Source: JANNSW01 sp031431235
GTDB taxonomy: Bacteria > Pseudomonadota > Alphaproteobacteria > Rhizobiales > Hyphomicrobiaceae
Direction: 5' to 3'
Assembly (NCBI GenBank): GCA_031431235.1
Contig: JANPDA010000184.1
Location: forward strand, 1 to 27,504
DNA length: 27,504 nt
Under the pieces are notes generated by a model, which made no database searches, was not told where the DNA came from, and saw only the letters and a program-made list of their open reading frames with translations. Of this stretch, positions 8,427 to 15,659 are shown in pieces (the first letter of the stretch is position 1; each line of letters opens with the position of its first letter). Made by a program: the position numbers and the translations under genes.

Positions 8427-8699
8427 ATGACGGTCGAGAACCGGATCAGGGAAAAGCTCGCGGCCGCCTTCGCGCCAAGCGAGCTCGCCATCGAGAACGA
8501 ATCCCACCTCCATCACGGCCACCACGGCTCGCCGGGCACGGGCGAGAGTCATTTTCGCGTGAGGATCGTCGCCGCTGGGTTCGCGGGGCTCGGCCGCGTC
8601 GAGCGCCACCGTGCCGTCCATGCAGCGCTCGCCGCGGAGCTCGCCGGTCCCGTGCACGCCCTCGCCATCAAGGCGCTGGCGCCGGGCGAGGCCGGCTGA
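8427..8699 (+). CDS. bolA: BolA-family protein
   Basis: A 90-residue protein from the ATG at 8427 (MTVENRIREKLAAAF), which has AGGA at 8415-8418 with 8-base spacing; the ATG at 8412 would add five residues and lacks a ribosome site. The BolA pattern is clear: ENESHLHHGHHG, then ESHFRVRIVAAGFAGLGRVE, RHRAVHAALAAEL and the ending HALAIKALAPGE. BolA proteins pair with monothiol glutaredoxins and share a [2Fe-2S] cluster through conserved His residues. In alphaproteobacteria they act in iron sensing and oxidative-stress response. It diverges from the J-domain gene. Its 3' end overlaps the end of the convergent membrane-protein gene by 32 bases. Confidence 0.95.
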   Translation: MTVENRIREKLAAAFAPSELAIENESHLHHGHHGSPGTGESHFRVRIVAAGFAGLGRVERHRAVHAALAAELAGPVHALAIKALAPGEAG

Positions 8700-9078
8700 A
8701 GAGCCGGCCCGCGATGAAGGCCGGCACGAGCGCTGCCGGGACGGATGCCATCTGGAACCAGAAGGGGTGCGGGATGTTCAGCATGGTGGCGATGCCCGCC
8801 AGCAGCATGGCCCCGCCGACGATCCAGGCGGAGGATTGGCGGCCCGTGATCCTCGCCGCGACGGCTCCCCCGATGAAGGCGCCGGCTGCCCAGGCAACGA
8901 GCACCGCGACGATCGCCCCCACGGGGAGCTTCTCGATGAGCGTGTTGAGCGTCTCCGGATTGGAAAGGTCCGTACCCGGCGGCGGGGGATAGATCGAATG
9001 GCCGATCAGCTCGCCGAAAAACACGACGGCCACGGCCACGACGAGGCCGGCGAGGTTCCCGAGGAGGAGGCGGGTCAT
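8668..9078 (-). CDS. Four-helix integral membrane protein of unknown function
   Basis: A 136-residue protein with four predicted membrane segments at about residues 5-25, 52-76, 84-102 and 108-125, joined by short loops. A proline-rich stretch, HSIYPPPPGTDL, lies in the first loop. The ATG at 9078 has GGGAGA ahead of it and overlaps the tetR stop as ATGA, so translation is very probably coupled to tetR. This makes it a candidate for joint control with, or a partner of, that regulator. Its end runs 32 bases into the opposite end of bolA. The frame continues upstream to 9183 but that part lies inside tetR and is not convincing. I do not recognise the family beyond a small conserved membrane protein. 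Confidence 0.85.
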   Translation of the reverse strand: MTRLLLGNLAGLVVAVAVVFFGELIGHSIYPPPPGTDLSNPETLNTLIEKLPVGAIVAVLVAWAAGAFIGGAVAARITGRQSSAWIVGGAMLLAGIATMLNIPHPFWFQMASVPAALVPAFIAGRLFSRPRPAPAP

Positions 9079-9761
9079 GGTGAAATCTCCCTTTGCAGCA
9101 ACAATCCCTCGACCCACGCTTGCGCAAGCGCGATCCCTTCTTCCGGCCGGAATGTCGCGGGATTGAGGCACCATTCGAGCCACAGGCCGTCGAGGAGGGC
9201 CGTCAGGCCGATGGCGAGGAGGCGGGGGGTCGCCTTCGCGCTCGTCCTGGTGGAGCCACGCTGTGCTTCGATGGGGGGAAGCGGCGCTGCCATTGCCTTC
9301 CCAATCAGGCTCTCGACGACATCGAGCGACGCCGCATACGTCTCCTCGCGGACGGTCCTGATCTCGGGGACCGAGCGCGAGAGGCTCCAGAAGACGATCC
9401 AGACGTGGAGGAGGTCGGGATCGAGGTTCGGCGGAGAGAAGTTGGCGCGGACATAGGCCTTGAGGCGCGCAGCAGGGTCGTCCGGCACCGCAGCGACAGC
9501 CGCCTGAACCGCCTCCGACAGCCGCGCATGCAGATGCCGGAAGGCCTCGGCGATCAGCGCCATGCGACCGGGGAAATGATGGTTGATCAGACCGACCGAG
9601 ACGCCCGCCTCGGCCGCGATCGCGCGGATCGAGAGCCCCTCGGCGCCGGAGCGGGCGAGCGAGCGCAAGGCCGCCTCGATCAGCGCCCGGCGGCGGTCGG
9701 CCGGCAGATGGCGCTCGTAGCGCCGCCGTCCCTGCGCAGATGTCGCATGCGCTTGAGCCAT
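9075..9761 (-). CDS. TetR-family transcriptional regulator
   Basis: 228 residues from the ATG at 9761 (MAQAHATSAQGRRRYERH). The N-terminal DNA-binding domain is typical of TetR: ALIEAALRSLARSGAEGLS, then the helix-turn-helix IRAIAAEAGVSVGLINHHF at about residues 45-63, followed by GRMALIAEAFRHL. The C-terminal ligand domain resembles BetI/AcrR-type regulators (VWIVFWSLSRSVPEIR, GLTALLDGLWLEW). It is transcribed away from the aminotransferase gene, with 59 bases between the two start codons and a perfect palindrome in that gap, so it probably represses itself and the aminotransferase/ABC cluster. The inducer is unknown; arginine or a downstream guanidino metabolite is a reasonable guess from the neighbours. 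Confidence 0.93.
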   Translation of the reverse strand: MAQAHATSAQGRRRYERHLPADRRRALIEAALRSLARSGAEGLSIRAIAAEAGVSVGLINHHFPGRMALIAEAFRHLHARLSEAVQAAVAAVPDDPAARLKAYVRANFSPPNLDPDLLHVWIVFWSLSRSVPEIRTVREETYAASLDVVESLIGKAMAAPLPPIEAQRGSTRTSAKATPRLLAIGLTALLDGLWLEWCLNPATFRPEEGIALAQAWVEGLLLQREISP

Positions 9762-9782
9762 GCGCTGAGCGTATGCTATCTT
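9753..9782 (+). promoter_or_regulatory. Candidate promoter of the aminotransferase cluster
   Basis: TTGAGC at 9753-9758 and TATCTT at 9777-9782 are separated by 18 bases. Transcription would start near 9789, inside the palindrome at 9781-9796, which would explain repression by a bound TetR protein. The -35 box overlaps the tetR start codon. This is a pattern match with modest similarity to consensus. Confidence 0.35.
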
Positions 9783-9796
9783 GAACAAGTGTTCAA
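9781..9796. promoter_or_regulatory. Probable TetR operator palindrome
   Basis: TTGAACAAGTGTTCAA contains perfect 7-base inverted arms (TTGAACA/TGTTCAA) around a 2-base centre. It lies in the 59-base gap between divergent tetR and the aminotransferase gene, 20 bases from the tetR start and 25 bases from the other start. Size, symmetry and place are what is expected of a TetR-family operator controlling both genes. Binding is inferred, not shown. Confidence 0.75.
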
Positions 9797-9820
9797 CAGG
9801 ACAGCGCGCGGGCATCTCCC

Positions 9821-11020
9821 ATGAAGTTCTCTGGCCTCGTCGACCGTATCGCCGGTGAGCGCACCGATGCCTGGGCGATCCATTTCGCCGCTTCGGAGGC
9901 CAAGCGCCGGGGCGAGGATGCGATCATGCTGACGATCGGGGATCCGGACTTCTCGACGCCCGAGGCTTTCACCGACGCCGGTATCGCCGCACTCGAGGCG
10001 GGCGACACGCATTATGCGGATGTGCCGGGCCGGCCGGCGCTGAGAGCAGCCATCGCACGCCAATTCGCGGCTCGGACGGGGCTCGCGACGAAAGCCGAGA
10101 ACGTGATCGTCATGGCGGGAGCGCAGAACGCGCTCTTTGGTGCTTCACAGGTGCTCGGCGAGCCGGGCGTCGACATGCTCGTGCTGGAGCCCATGTATAT
10201 CACCTACGAGGCCGTGATCCGGGCGACCGGCGCTGGGCTCGTGACAACTCCGCAACGGCCCGAGACGGGGTTCCGCGTCGATCTCGACGCGCTCGCTTCC
10301 GCCGTGACGCCACGCACCCGCGCAATCTTCTTTGCGACGCCCAACAATCCGACCGGGGCCATGATGACGCGCGAGGAGCTGCAGGGAATCGCTGCGATCG
10401 CGCGCCGGCACGATCTCTGGGTCGTCGCCGACGAGGTCTATGCCGATCTCTGCTTTGAGCGCGAGCATATCTCGATCGCCTCGTTGCCGGGCATGGCGGA
10501 GCGCACCGTCACGATCTCGAGCCTGTCGAAGTCCCATGCCATGACGGGATGGCGGTCGGGCTGGGCGATCGGACCCGAGAAGCTCGTCGCGCACATGGAG
10601 AATCTCTCCATGGCGATGAACTACGGCCTGCCCGGCTTCATCCAGCAGGCCGCACTGAAGGCGATCACGGACGGCGCTGCCGAGGTCGCACGGATGCGAG
10701 AGGTCTATCGCCGCCGGCGCGACCTGATGCTTGGGGCACTTCAGGAGGTGCCGCTGATCCGTTGCCTGAAACCCGAGGCCGGCATGTTCATGTTGATCGA
10801 TGTGATCGGCACGGGGCTCACCGCCAATGATTTCGCTTGGCAATTGTTCCGCGCGACTGGCGTCGGCGTGCTCGATGCGAGCCCGTTCGGGCCGAGCGCC
10901 AAAGGCCTGTTGCGCGTCGCCTTCACCACTGACGAAGCTTCCCTCGGCGAGGCCGCAAAGCGGATCGCAAGGTTCGTCGCCAGCCTCTCCGATTCCACCC
11001 AGCGGCAGCGGATCGCTTGA
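9821..11020 (+). CDS. aruH: PLP-dependent aminotransferase, arginine:pyruvate transaminase-like (AruH type)
   Basis: A 399-residue fold-type I class I/II aminotransferase. The PLP-binding Lys237 is in SLSKSHAMTGWRSGW; other family motifs are GDPDFSTPEAF, NNPTGAMM, DEVYADLCF and a C-terminal LRVAF with the carboxylate-binding Arg. The start (SGLVDRIAGERTDAWAIHF), HYADVPGRPALR, AGAQNALF and LEPMYITYEAV match AruH of Pseudomonas aeruginosa as I remember it. That enzyme transfers the alpha-amino group of L-arginine to pyruvate, giving 2-ketoarginine. The cationic-type amino acid importer and DUF1989 gene downstream fit this. No AruI-type decarboxylase is in the window, so the rest of the route would be elsewhere. 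An aspartate/aromatic aminotransferase role remains possible. The ribosome site is weak. Confidence 0.78.
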   Translation: MKFSGLVDRIAGERTDAWAIHFAASEAKRRGEDAIMLTIGDPDFSTPEAFTDAGIAALEAGDTHYADVPGRPALRAAIARQFAARTGLATKAENVIVMAGAQNALFGASQVLGEPGVDMLVLEPMYITYEAVIRATGAGLVTTPQRPETGFRVDLDALASAVTPRTRAIFFATPNNPTGAMMTREELQGIAAIARRHDLWVVADEVYADLCFEREHISIASLPGMAERTVTISSLSKSHAMTGWRSGWAIGPEKLVAHMENLSMAMNYGLPGFIQQAALKAITDGAAEVARMREVYRRRRDLMLGALQEVPLIRCLKPEAGMFMLIDVIGTGLTANDFAWQLFRATGVGVLDASPFGPSAKGLLRVAFTTDEASLGEAAKRIARFVASLSDSTQRQRIA

Positions 11021-11066
11021 GGTACACGGTTTACCCGCTTGCTCAAGCGCCCAGGATGCCTATAGT
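11014..11066 (+). promoter_or_regulatory. Inverted repeat and candidate internal promoter before the ABC genes
   Basis: CGCTTGAG at 11014-11021 and CTCAAGCG at 11042-11049 form a perfect 8-base inverted repeat with a 20-base loop, starting within the last codons of the aminotransferase gene. Overlapping its right arm is TTGCTC (11039-11044), with TATAGT 16 bases further at 11061-11066, a plausible sigma-70 promoter about 50 bases before the ATPase gene start. The repeat could act as an mRNA hairpin or a protein site. Together they suggest the importer genes can be expressed separately from the aminotransferase. Confidence 0.4.
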
Positions 11067-11124
11067 TCGAAGCTGAAGATAACGATCGGCCAAGAAGGCT
11101 GGCGAATTGGGGGAAGGATCAAGG

Positions 11125-11931
11125 ATGGCAGCGGCCCCGAGTCCTGGCAGCACCGCCGCGAACGTGCGCACCGAAGCCGTGGTCGTTCGCGATCTGCACA
11201 AGAATTTCGGGCCGCTCGAGGTGCTGAAGGGCATCTCGATGACGGCGCGGGAGGGCGATGTCATCTCGATCATCGGTGCTTCGGGCTCGGGCAAAAGCAC
11301 ATTCCTGCGCTGCATCAACCTGCTCGAGCTGCCCTCCAGAGGCGACATTCTCGTGGCAGGTGAGGCGATCAAATTCAAGCCCGGCCGCGACGGCAACAGG
11401 GCGCCCGCCGCCACCCGCCAGGTCGAGCGGATCCGCACCAGCCTCGGCATGGTGTTCCAGAGCTTCAATCTGTGGGCGCACATGACGGTGCTCGGAAATG
11501 TCATCGAAGCGCCGGTCCACGTTCTGAAGGTGCCACGCGCGGAAGCGATCGCGCGCGGCGAGGCCATCCTGAAGAAGGTCGGCCTCTACGACAAGAAGGA
11601 CCAGTATCCGGCATTCCTGTCGGGCGGCCAGCAGCAGCGCGCGGCGATCGCGCGTGCGCTCGCCATGGAGCCGAAGGTGATGCTGTTCGACGAGCCGACA
11701 TCGGCACTCGACCCCGAGCTCGTCGGCGAGGTGCTGAAGGTCATCCGCGGCATTGCCGAGGAGGGACGCACCATGATCGTCGTGACCCACGAGATGTCGT
11801 TTGCGCGCGAGGTCTCGAACCATGTCATGTATCTCCACCAGGGAATGGTGGAGGAGGAAGGCCCACCCAAACAGGTGTTTGGGCAGGCCCGCAGCGAGCG
11901 GTTGAAACAATTTCTCGCGCGCGTGCATTGA
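11125..11931 (+). CDS. Polar amino acid ABC importer, ATP-binding protein
   Basis: 268 residues from the ATG at 11125, preceded by GGAAGGA at about 7 bases; a TTG start 18 bases upstream is less likely. All nucleotide-binding motifs are present: Walker A GASGSGKST (51-59), signature LSGGQQQR (165-172), Walker B VMLFDEP (185-191) and the switch His in VVTHEMSFAREV. The insert after strand 2 (KFKPGRDGNRAPAATRQVERI) is seen in HisP/OccP/AotP-type ATPases that import histidine, arginine, lysine, octopine and similar substrates. It powers the two permeases encoded downstream. The binding protein follows after 187 bases. Confidence 0.95.
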   Translation: MAAAPSPGSTAANVRTEAVVVRDLHKNFGPLEVLKGISMTAREGDVISIIGASGSGKSTFLRCINLLELPSRGDILVAGEAIKFKPGRDGNRAPAATRQVERIRTSLGMVFQSFNLWAHMTVLGNVIEAPVHVLKVPRAEAIARGEAILKKVGLYDKKDQYPAFLSGGQQQRAAIARALAMEPKVMLFDEPTSALDPELVGEVLKVIRGIAEEGRTMIVVTHEMSFAREVSNHVMYLHQGMVEEEGPPKQVFGQARSERLKQFLARVH

Positions 11932-12031
11932 GGAGGCCTATTCTTCGTAATTCTGCCAGCATTCAGATGTTTGCAGGCAGTGGTGTGGGGTCAGATGTCT
12001 GGCCCCGCCTCGGTTGGTCTGGGATGCACTG

Positions 12032-12097
12032 GGCAGGTGGCTGCCTGCCGGCGCAATACGCAGTGGCCGAGTCCAAGTCGTGCAGGCCAGTGCCTGC
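12032..12097 (+). promoter_or_regulatory. Two hairpins in the leader of the binding-protein gene
   Basis: GGCAGG (12032-12037) pairs with CCTGCC (12044-12049), and GCAGGC (12082-12087) pairs with GCCTGC (12092-12097) around a CAGT loop. They lie in the 187-base gap between the ATPase and binding-protein genes, the second one just before the Shine-Dalgarno AAGGGAGGAA. In many ABC operons intercistronic hairpins stabilise the binding-protein mRNA, which must be made in excess; that role is inferred here. Confidence 0.4.
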
Positions 12098-12118
12098 CGG
12101 TTCTCAAGGGAGGAATGC

Positions 12119-12904
12119 ATGAAGTCGTTCGTGAAGTCACTGGCGGCCGCGGCTGTCGCGCTTTCGCTGGGCGCAGGCGCTGCCGTTGCCGAGGATGTCG
12201 TCAAGTTCGGCGTCGCCGCCGAGCCTTATGCGCCGTTCTCCTCGCAGGATGCGTCCGGCAAGTGGGTCGGCTGGGAGATGGACCTGATGGACATGGTCTG
12301 CACCCAGGCCGCAATCAAGTGTGAGCTGGTCCCGACTGCCTGGGATGGCATCATCCCCGCACTCACGGCCAAGAAGATCGACGTGATCTGGTCGTCGATG
12401 TCGATCACTGCCGAGCGCAAGAAAACGATCGACTTCACCAACATGTATTACAATTCCGGCGCCGTGCTGATCAGCACCAAGAACGGCGACGCCGACATCT
12501 CGCCTGACCACCTCGCCGGCAAGACGATCGGTGTCCAGGTTTCGACGATCCACGAGAAATATGTCCAAAAATACTTCTCGGCCAAGTCGACCGTGAAGAC
12601 CTACCAAACCCAGGACGAGGCGAACAACGATCTCGCAGCCGGCCGCCTCGACTATGTCATGGCGGACAGCCTCGCGCTCGATGCTTTCCTCGCCTCCGAT
12701 CAGGGCAAGGCCTGCTGTGAGCTGAAGGGCCTCGTGCCGGAAGACAAGGAAGTCCTCGGCGATGGCGTCGGCGGCGGCATCCGTCAGGATGACGCTGCGC
12801 TGAAGGACAAGTTGAATGCCGCCGTTGCGGCCCTGGCGGCATCCGGCAAGCTCATCGAGCTGAATGCGAAGTACGGCCTCGCGGGCAAGATCATCGTGCC
12901 CTGA
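12119..12904 (+). CDS. Polar amino acid ABC importer, periplasmic substrate-binding protein
   Basis: 261 residues from the ATG at 12119, which has a strong AAGGGAGGAA ribosome site; the frame is open further upstream without a convincing start. A Sec signal peptide is evident (MKSFVKSLAAAAVALSLGAG, cleavage probably after AVA at residue 24). The mature part is a family 3 solute-binding protein: VKFGVAAEPYAPFSSQDASG, then GWEMDLMDMVC, DGIIPALTAKKIDVIWSSMS, and ITAERKKTIDFTNMYYNSG. This matches the ArgT/HisJ/OccT class for basic or polar amino acids. Two cysteine pairs (CTQAAIKC and a CC near residue 200) may form disulfides. The exact ligand cannot be read from sequence; arginine-like compounds fit the gene cluster. 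Confidence 0.94.
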   Translation: MKSFVKSLAAAAVALSLGAGAAVAEDVVKFGVAAEPYAPFSSQDASGKWVGWEMDLMDMVCTQAAIKCELVPTAWDGIIPALTAKKIDVIWSSMSITAERKKTIDFTNMYYNSGAVLISTKNGDADISPDHLAGKTIGVQVSTIHEKYVQKYFSAKSTVKTYQTQDEANNDLAAGRLDYVMADSLALDAFLASDQGKACCELKGLVPEDKEVLGDGVGGGIRQDDAALKDKLNAAVAALAASGKLIELNAKYGLAGKIIVP

Positions 12905-12995
12905 GGCGTAAGACGCCTTGCGACTGAACAGGCGCTGCGTTCGGGACCACGGCCTCGGACGCAGCGACCTCGCGGAACACCGGGGGGTAGCCGCG

Positions 12996-13739
12996 ATGAC
13001 GACTTCCGAGCTCCTGCCACTCGTCATACGCTGGGATTTGCTTGCGCTCGAGCCGCCGGGCTGGGGCATGGTGTTGCTGCGAGGATTGCAGCAGTCGATC
13101 ATGATCGCCTTTGGCGCCTATTTCGTGGGTTTGCTGCTCGGGCTCGGCGGAGCGCTCGGCAAGCTCTATGGCGGGCCGATCGTCAGGAGTGTGCTGGAGG
13201 GCTACACGACTATCGTGCGCGCAGTCCCCGAGCTGATTCTCATTCTCATCCTCTACTATGCTGGAACGCAGCTGCTCTCGCAGATCATGCAGAGCTATGG
13301 CTACGGCCGCTTCGACATCAACGGGCTGGCGGCCGGCATCGGCGTGCTCGGCTTCGTGCAGGGCGCCTATTCGACGGAGGTGCTGCGCGGCGCAATTCAG
13401 GCGATCCCTGTCGGCCAGCTCGAGGCCGCGCGTGCCTATGGCATGCCGAGCGTCTTGCGGATCCGACGCGTGGTGCTGCCGGCCATGATGCCGTTCGCGA
13501 TCCCAGGTCTCGCCAATCTCTGGCTGATCGTGACCAAGGACACCGCATTGCTCGCCGTCGTCGGCATCGCCCCTTCCGAGCTTTCACTCGCGACGCGCCA
13601 GGCAGCGGGTTTCACCAAGCAGTATCTGCTGTTCTTCCTGGCGGCGTTCTTCCTCTACTTGTTCATCTCCCTGTTCTCGAACTGGTTTTTCCGCGTGCTC
13701 GAGCGCTACTTCCGGCGTGGACAGGCCAAGCTCAGTTGA
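12996..13739 (+). CDS. Polar amino acid ABC importer, permease 1
   Basis: 247 residues from the ATG at 12996; a TTG-started longer form from 12918 would add a non-hydrophobic leader and is less likely. It has about five membrane helices and the HisQ/HisM-type signature: GYTTIVRAVPELILILILYY at the start of the core, and the EAA loop EVLRGAIQAIPVGQLEAARA, through which the ATPase couples. It ends in SLFSNWFFRVLERYFRRG, as usual for the family. It lies 91 bases after the binding protein and 10 bases before permease 2. The two permeases probably form a heterodimer. Confidence 0.94.
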   Translation: MTTSELLPLVIRWDLLALEPPGWGMVLLRGLQQSIMIAFGAYFVGLLLGLGGALGKLYGGPIVRSVLEGYTTIVRAVPELILILILYYAGTQLLSQIMQSYGYGRFDINGLAAGIGVLGFVQGAYSTEVLRGAIQAIPVGQLEAARAYGMPSVLRIRRVVLPAMMPFAIPGLANLWLIVTKDTALLAVVGIAPSELSLATRQAAGFTKQYLLFFLAAFFLYLFISLFSNWFFRVLERYFRRGQAKLS

Positions 13740-13749
13740 GGAAATGCCC

Positions 13750-14607
13750 ATGGCAGGCGCAGGCTCCGTCAGCAATCTCAGTATCGGCGCCATCACGCAA
13801 GGCACCACCGACGATCTGATGAAGATCATCAAGATCTTCGCGGTCGTGGTGGTCGTCGTCGGCGTGCCAGCCGCCTTTTTCATGCGATGGGACTGGCTGA
13901 ACCCCAGCTTCCAGGAGGCAACGGGCGCCTACCCGGTCTATGGATTGAAGCTCTTCTATGGTGTCGGCTGGACCGTCTTTCTGCTGCTATCATCCTGCTG
14001 TCTCGGATTCATGCTCGCCATTCCGATCGGCCTCGTGCAGGTGACGGGACCCGGCTGGCTCGCCGCGATCGCACGCGGCTTCTGCACGGTCATTCGCGGC
14101 ACACCGCTGCTGATCCAGCTCTGGCTCATGTATTATGGCCTCGGCTCGCTGTTCCCCTCGATCCCCTGGATCCGGGAGAGTGTGTTCTGGCCGATCCTGC
14201 GCGAGGCTTGGCCCTATGCCCTGCTCGCCTTCACCCTCTCATTCGCCGGCTACGAGGGCGAGATCATGCGCGGCGCGTTCGCGGGCGTGCCCAAGGGCGA
14301 GCTCGAGGCAGCGCGTGCCTTTGGTATGTCGCCGTTCACGGCCCTGCGCCGCGTCTGGCTGCCGCGCGCCATCCATCAGGCGCTGCCCACGCTCTCGGGC
14401 GAGGTCGTGCTGCAGCTGAAATCGACCCCGCTCGCCGCCACCGTGACGATCTTCGACGTGTTCTCCGTCGGGACCAAGGTCCGGCAGGACCTGCTGATCA
14501 TCTACGAGCCGCTGCTGTTCATCGCCCTCGTCTACGTCACGCTGACCGCCATCGTCGTGCTGGCATTCCGCTATCTCGAAAACCTCGTCCCCGGCAAGCG
14601 CGCCTAG
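13750..14607 (+). CDS. Polar amino acid ABC importer, permease 2
   Basis: 285 residues if started at the ATG at 13750, which has GAGGA at 13738-13742 with 7-base spacing; the ATG at 13744 is too close to that site. The Shine-Dalgarno overlaps the stop of permease 1, so the two are probably coupled. It has an extra N-terminal helix (IIKIFAVVVVVVGVPAAFF) before the family core FCTVIRGTPLLIQLWLMYYG, and the EAA loop GEIMRGAFAGVPKGELEAAR. It is the HisM/OccM/AotM-like partner of permease 1. The core helices end at LAFRYLENLVPG. The DUF1989 gene starts 26 bases downstream. Confidence 0.94.
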   Translation: MAGAGSVSNLSIGAITQGTTDDLMKIIKIFAVVVVVVGVPAAFFMRWDWLNPSFQEATGAYPVYGLKLFYGVGWTVFLLLSSCCLGFMLAIPIGLVQVTGPGWLAAIARGFCTVIRGTPLLIQLWLMYYGLGSLFPSIPWIRESVFWPILREAWPYALLAFTLSFAGYEGEIMRGAFAGVPKGELEAARAFGMSPFTALRRVWLPRAIHQALPTLSGEVVLQLKSTPLAATVTIFDVFSVGTKVRQDLLIIYEPLLFIALVYVTLTAIVVLAFRYLENLVPGKRA

Positions 14608-14633
14608 GCTTGCTCCGCCATCAGGAGGCATCC

Positions 14634-15248
14634 ATGAAAGCCGCTATGAAGAACGTCAGCCAGACAATCCACGTGCCGGCCCGCACCGGTATCGCCTTCG
14701 AGGTGAAGAAGGGCGACCTGATGCGCTTCACCGACCTGCAGGGGAGCCAGCCAATCGACTTCTGGGCCTTCAACAAGAAGGATATCTACGAGTTCCTCTC
14801 GTGCGAGCACACCAAGCCCTCGATCGAGCGGCTCTATCCAGGCAAGGGCGACGCCGCCTACACCAATCACCGTCGTCCGATCGTGACACTCGTCGAGGAC
14901 AACTCGCCCGGCCAGCACGACATGCAGTTCGCGGCCTGCGACAAGTGGCGCTACAAGGAGCTGGGCGTTACCGGCAAGCATGCGAGCTGCCAGGACAATC
15001 TGCACAAGGGCCTGAAATCGCTCGGCCTCGAGCTCCCCTTCACGCCGCAGCCCTGGAATCTCTTCACAAATTTCTTCATCAACAAGGACGGCACCTTCAC
15101 CATCAAGGCGCCCGCGACCAAGCCCGGCGACAACCTCACGCTGCTCGCCGAGATGGCAGCCACCATCGTCATCTCCGCCTGCCCGCAGGACCAGAACCAG
15201 ACCTGCGGCGGCAACCCGACCGACGTGCAGGTCGAGCTGGGGAAGTGA
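14634..15248 (+). CDS. DUF1989 protein (urea-carboxylase-associated / carboxyguanidine deiminase-like family)
   Basis: 204 residues from the ATG at 14634 with a perfect AGGAGG at 14623-14628. The family core is clear: GDLMRFTDLQGSQPIDFWAF, then TNHRRPIVTLVEDNSPGQHD, FAACDKWRYKELGV and SCQDNLHKGL, then PWNLFTNFF, and near the end ISACPQDQNQTCGGNPTDVQ. Members of this family were long labelled urea-carboxylase-associated, but the CgdA/CgdB pair is now known to deiminate carboxyguanidine in guanidine assimilation. Here a single copy follows an arginine-type transaminase and importer, so action on a guanidino compound is an attractive inference. No urea carboxylase or allophanate hydrolase gene is nearby. 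The Cys and His residues of the core are conserved as in the family, so it is probably active. Confidence 0.88.
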   Translation: MKAAMKNVSQTIHVPARTGIAFEVKKGDLMRFTDLQGSQPIDFWAFNKKDIYEFLSCEHTKPSIERLYPGKGDAAYTNHRRPIVTLVEDNSPGQHDMQFAACDKWRYKELGVTGKHASCQDNLHKGLKSLGLELPFTPQPWNLFTNFFINKDGTFTIKAPATKPGDNLTLLAEMAATIVISACPQDQNQTCGGNPTDVQVELGK

Positions 15249-15262
15249 GCGCCTTCGCTCGC
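15245..15262. terminator. Short hairpin between convergent genes, weak terminator candidate
   Basis: GTGAGCG (15245-15251) can pair with CGCTCGC (15256-15262) around CCTT, including one G-T pair. It covers the DUF1989 stop codon and sits in the 16-base gap before the convergent LprI-like gene. No T-run follows, so any termination would be weak or Rho-assisted. Confidence 0.3.
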
Positions 15263-15264
15263 CT

Positions 15265-15621
15265 TCAGAACGGGCCGCGCGCAGCGAAATCCGTGATGAC
15301 GGCGCCCAGGTGCTCGATGCGACTTGCATAGGCTCTGGCCAGGCAATCCCTGTCCTTACGGCAGGCGTCCCGTGTCTTCAGCCATTCGTGCTGCGTGTCG
15401 ACCATCTCGCCGCGCTGGCCCATGGCGGCGAGTGCGGTGGCAATGCTGAACAGGGTTGCCATGCGCGCTTCGGATTGGCCGAGCGCATGAGTTTTGCAGA
15501 TGGTGCGCAGTGATGGTGTATCCGGCTTGGCGCAGTCGATCGGCGCGTAGTCGGCGCCCGACGCCGCGGCGGCGATGCAGATGGCGCCGGCGGCACCCAG
15601 CCCCAACACCAACGGCTTCAC
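15265..15621 (-). CDS. Secreted LprI-like protein (lysozyme-inhibitor LprI N-terminal family)
   Basis: 118 residues from a GTG at 15621, chosen because GAGGAG stands 6 bases ahead and a signal peptide follows directly (KPLVLGLGAAGAICIAAAAS). The longer frame upstream has no ribosome site. The mature part has four cysteines (C30, C42 and the pair in RDACRKDRDC) and the LprI-type pattern W-L-K-x-R-D-x-C-x5-C-x4-Y-x2-R-I-x2-L. The family is periplasmic; some members inhibit lysozyme, most are uncharacterised. It is the third gene after the lyase-like and hydrolase genes, 38 bases behind the hydrolase, so it is probably in their operon. Confidence 0.82.
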   Translation of the reverse strand: MKPLVLGLGAAGAICIAAAASGADYAPIDCAKPDTPSLRTICKTHALGQSEARMATLFSIATALAAMGQRGEMVDTQHEWLKTRDACRKDRDCLARAYASRIEHLGAVITDFAARGPF

Positions 15622-15659
15622 CGCAGTCTCCTCGTGTTGGTTGAAAATTGCAATCCACG

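Noticed and set aside
13887..14633. Upstream extension of the DUF1989 frame by about 249 residues
   Set aside because: The extension is an out-of-frame reading of permease 2; AGGAGG directly before the ATG at 14634 and family length fix the start.
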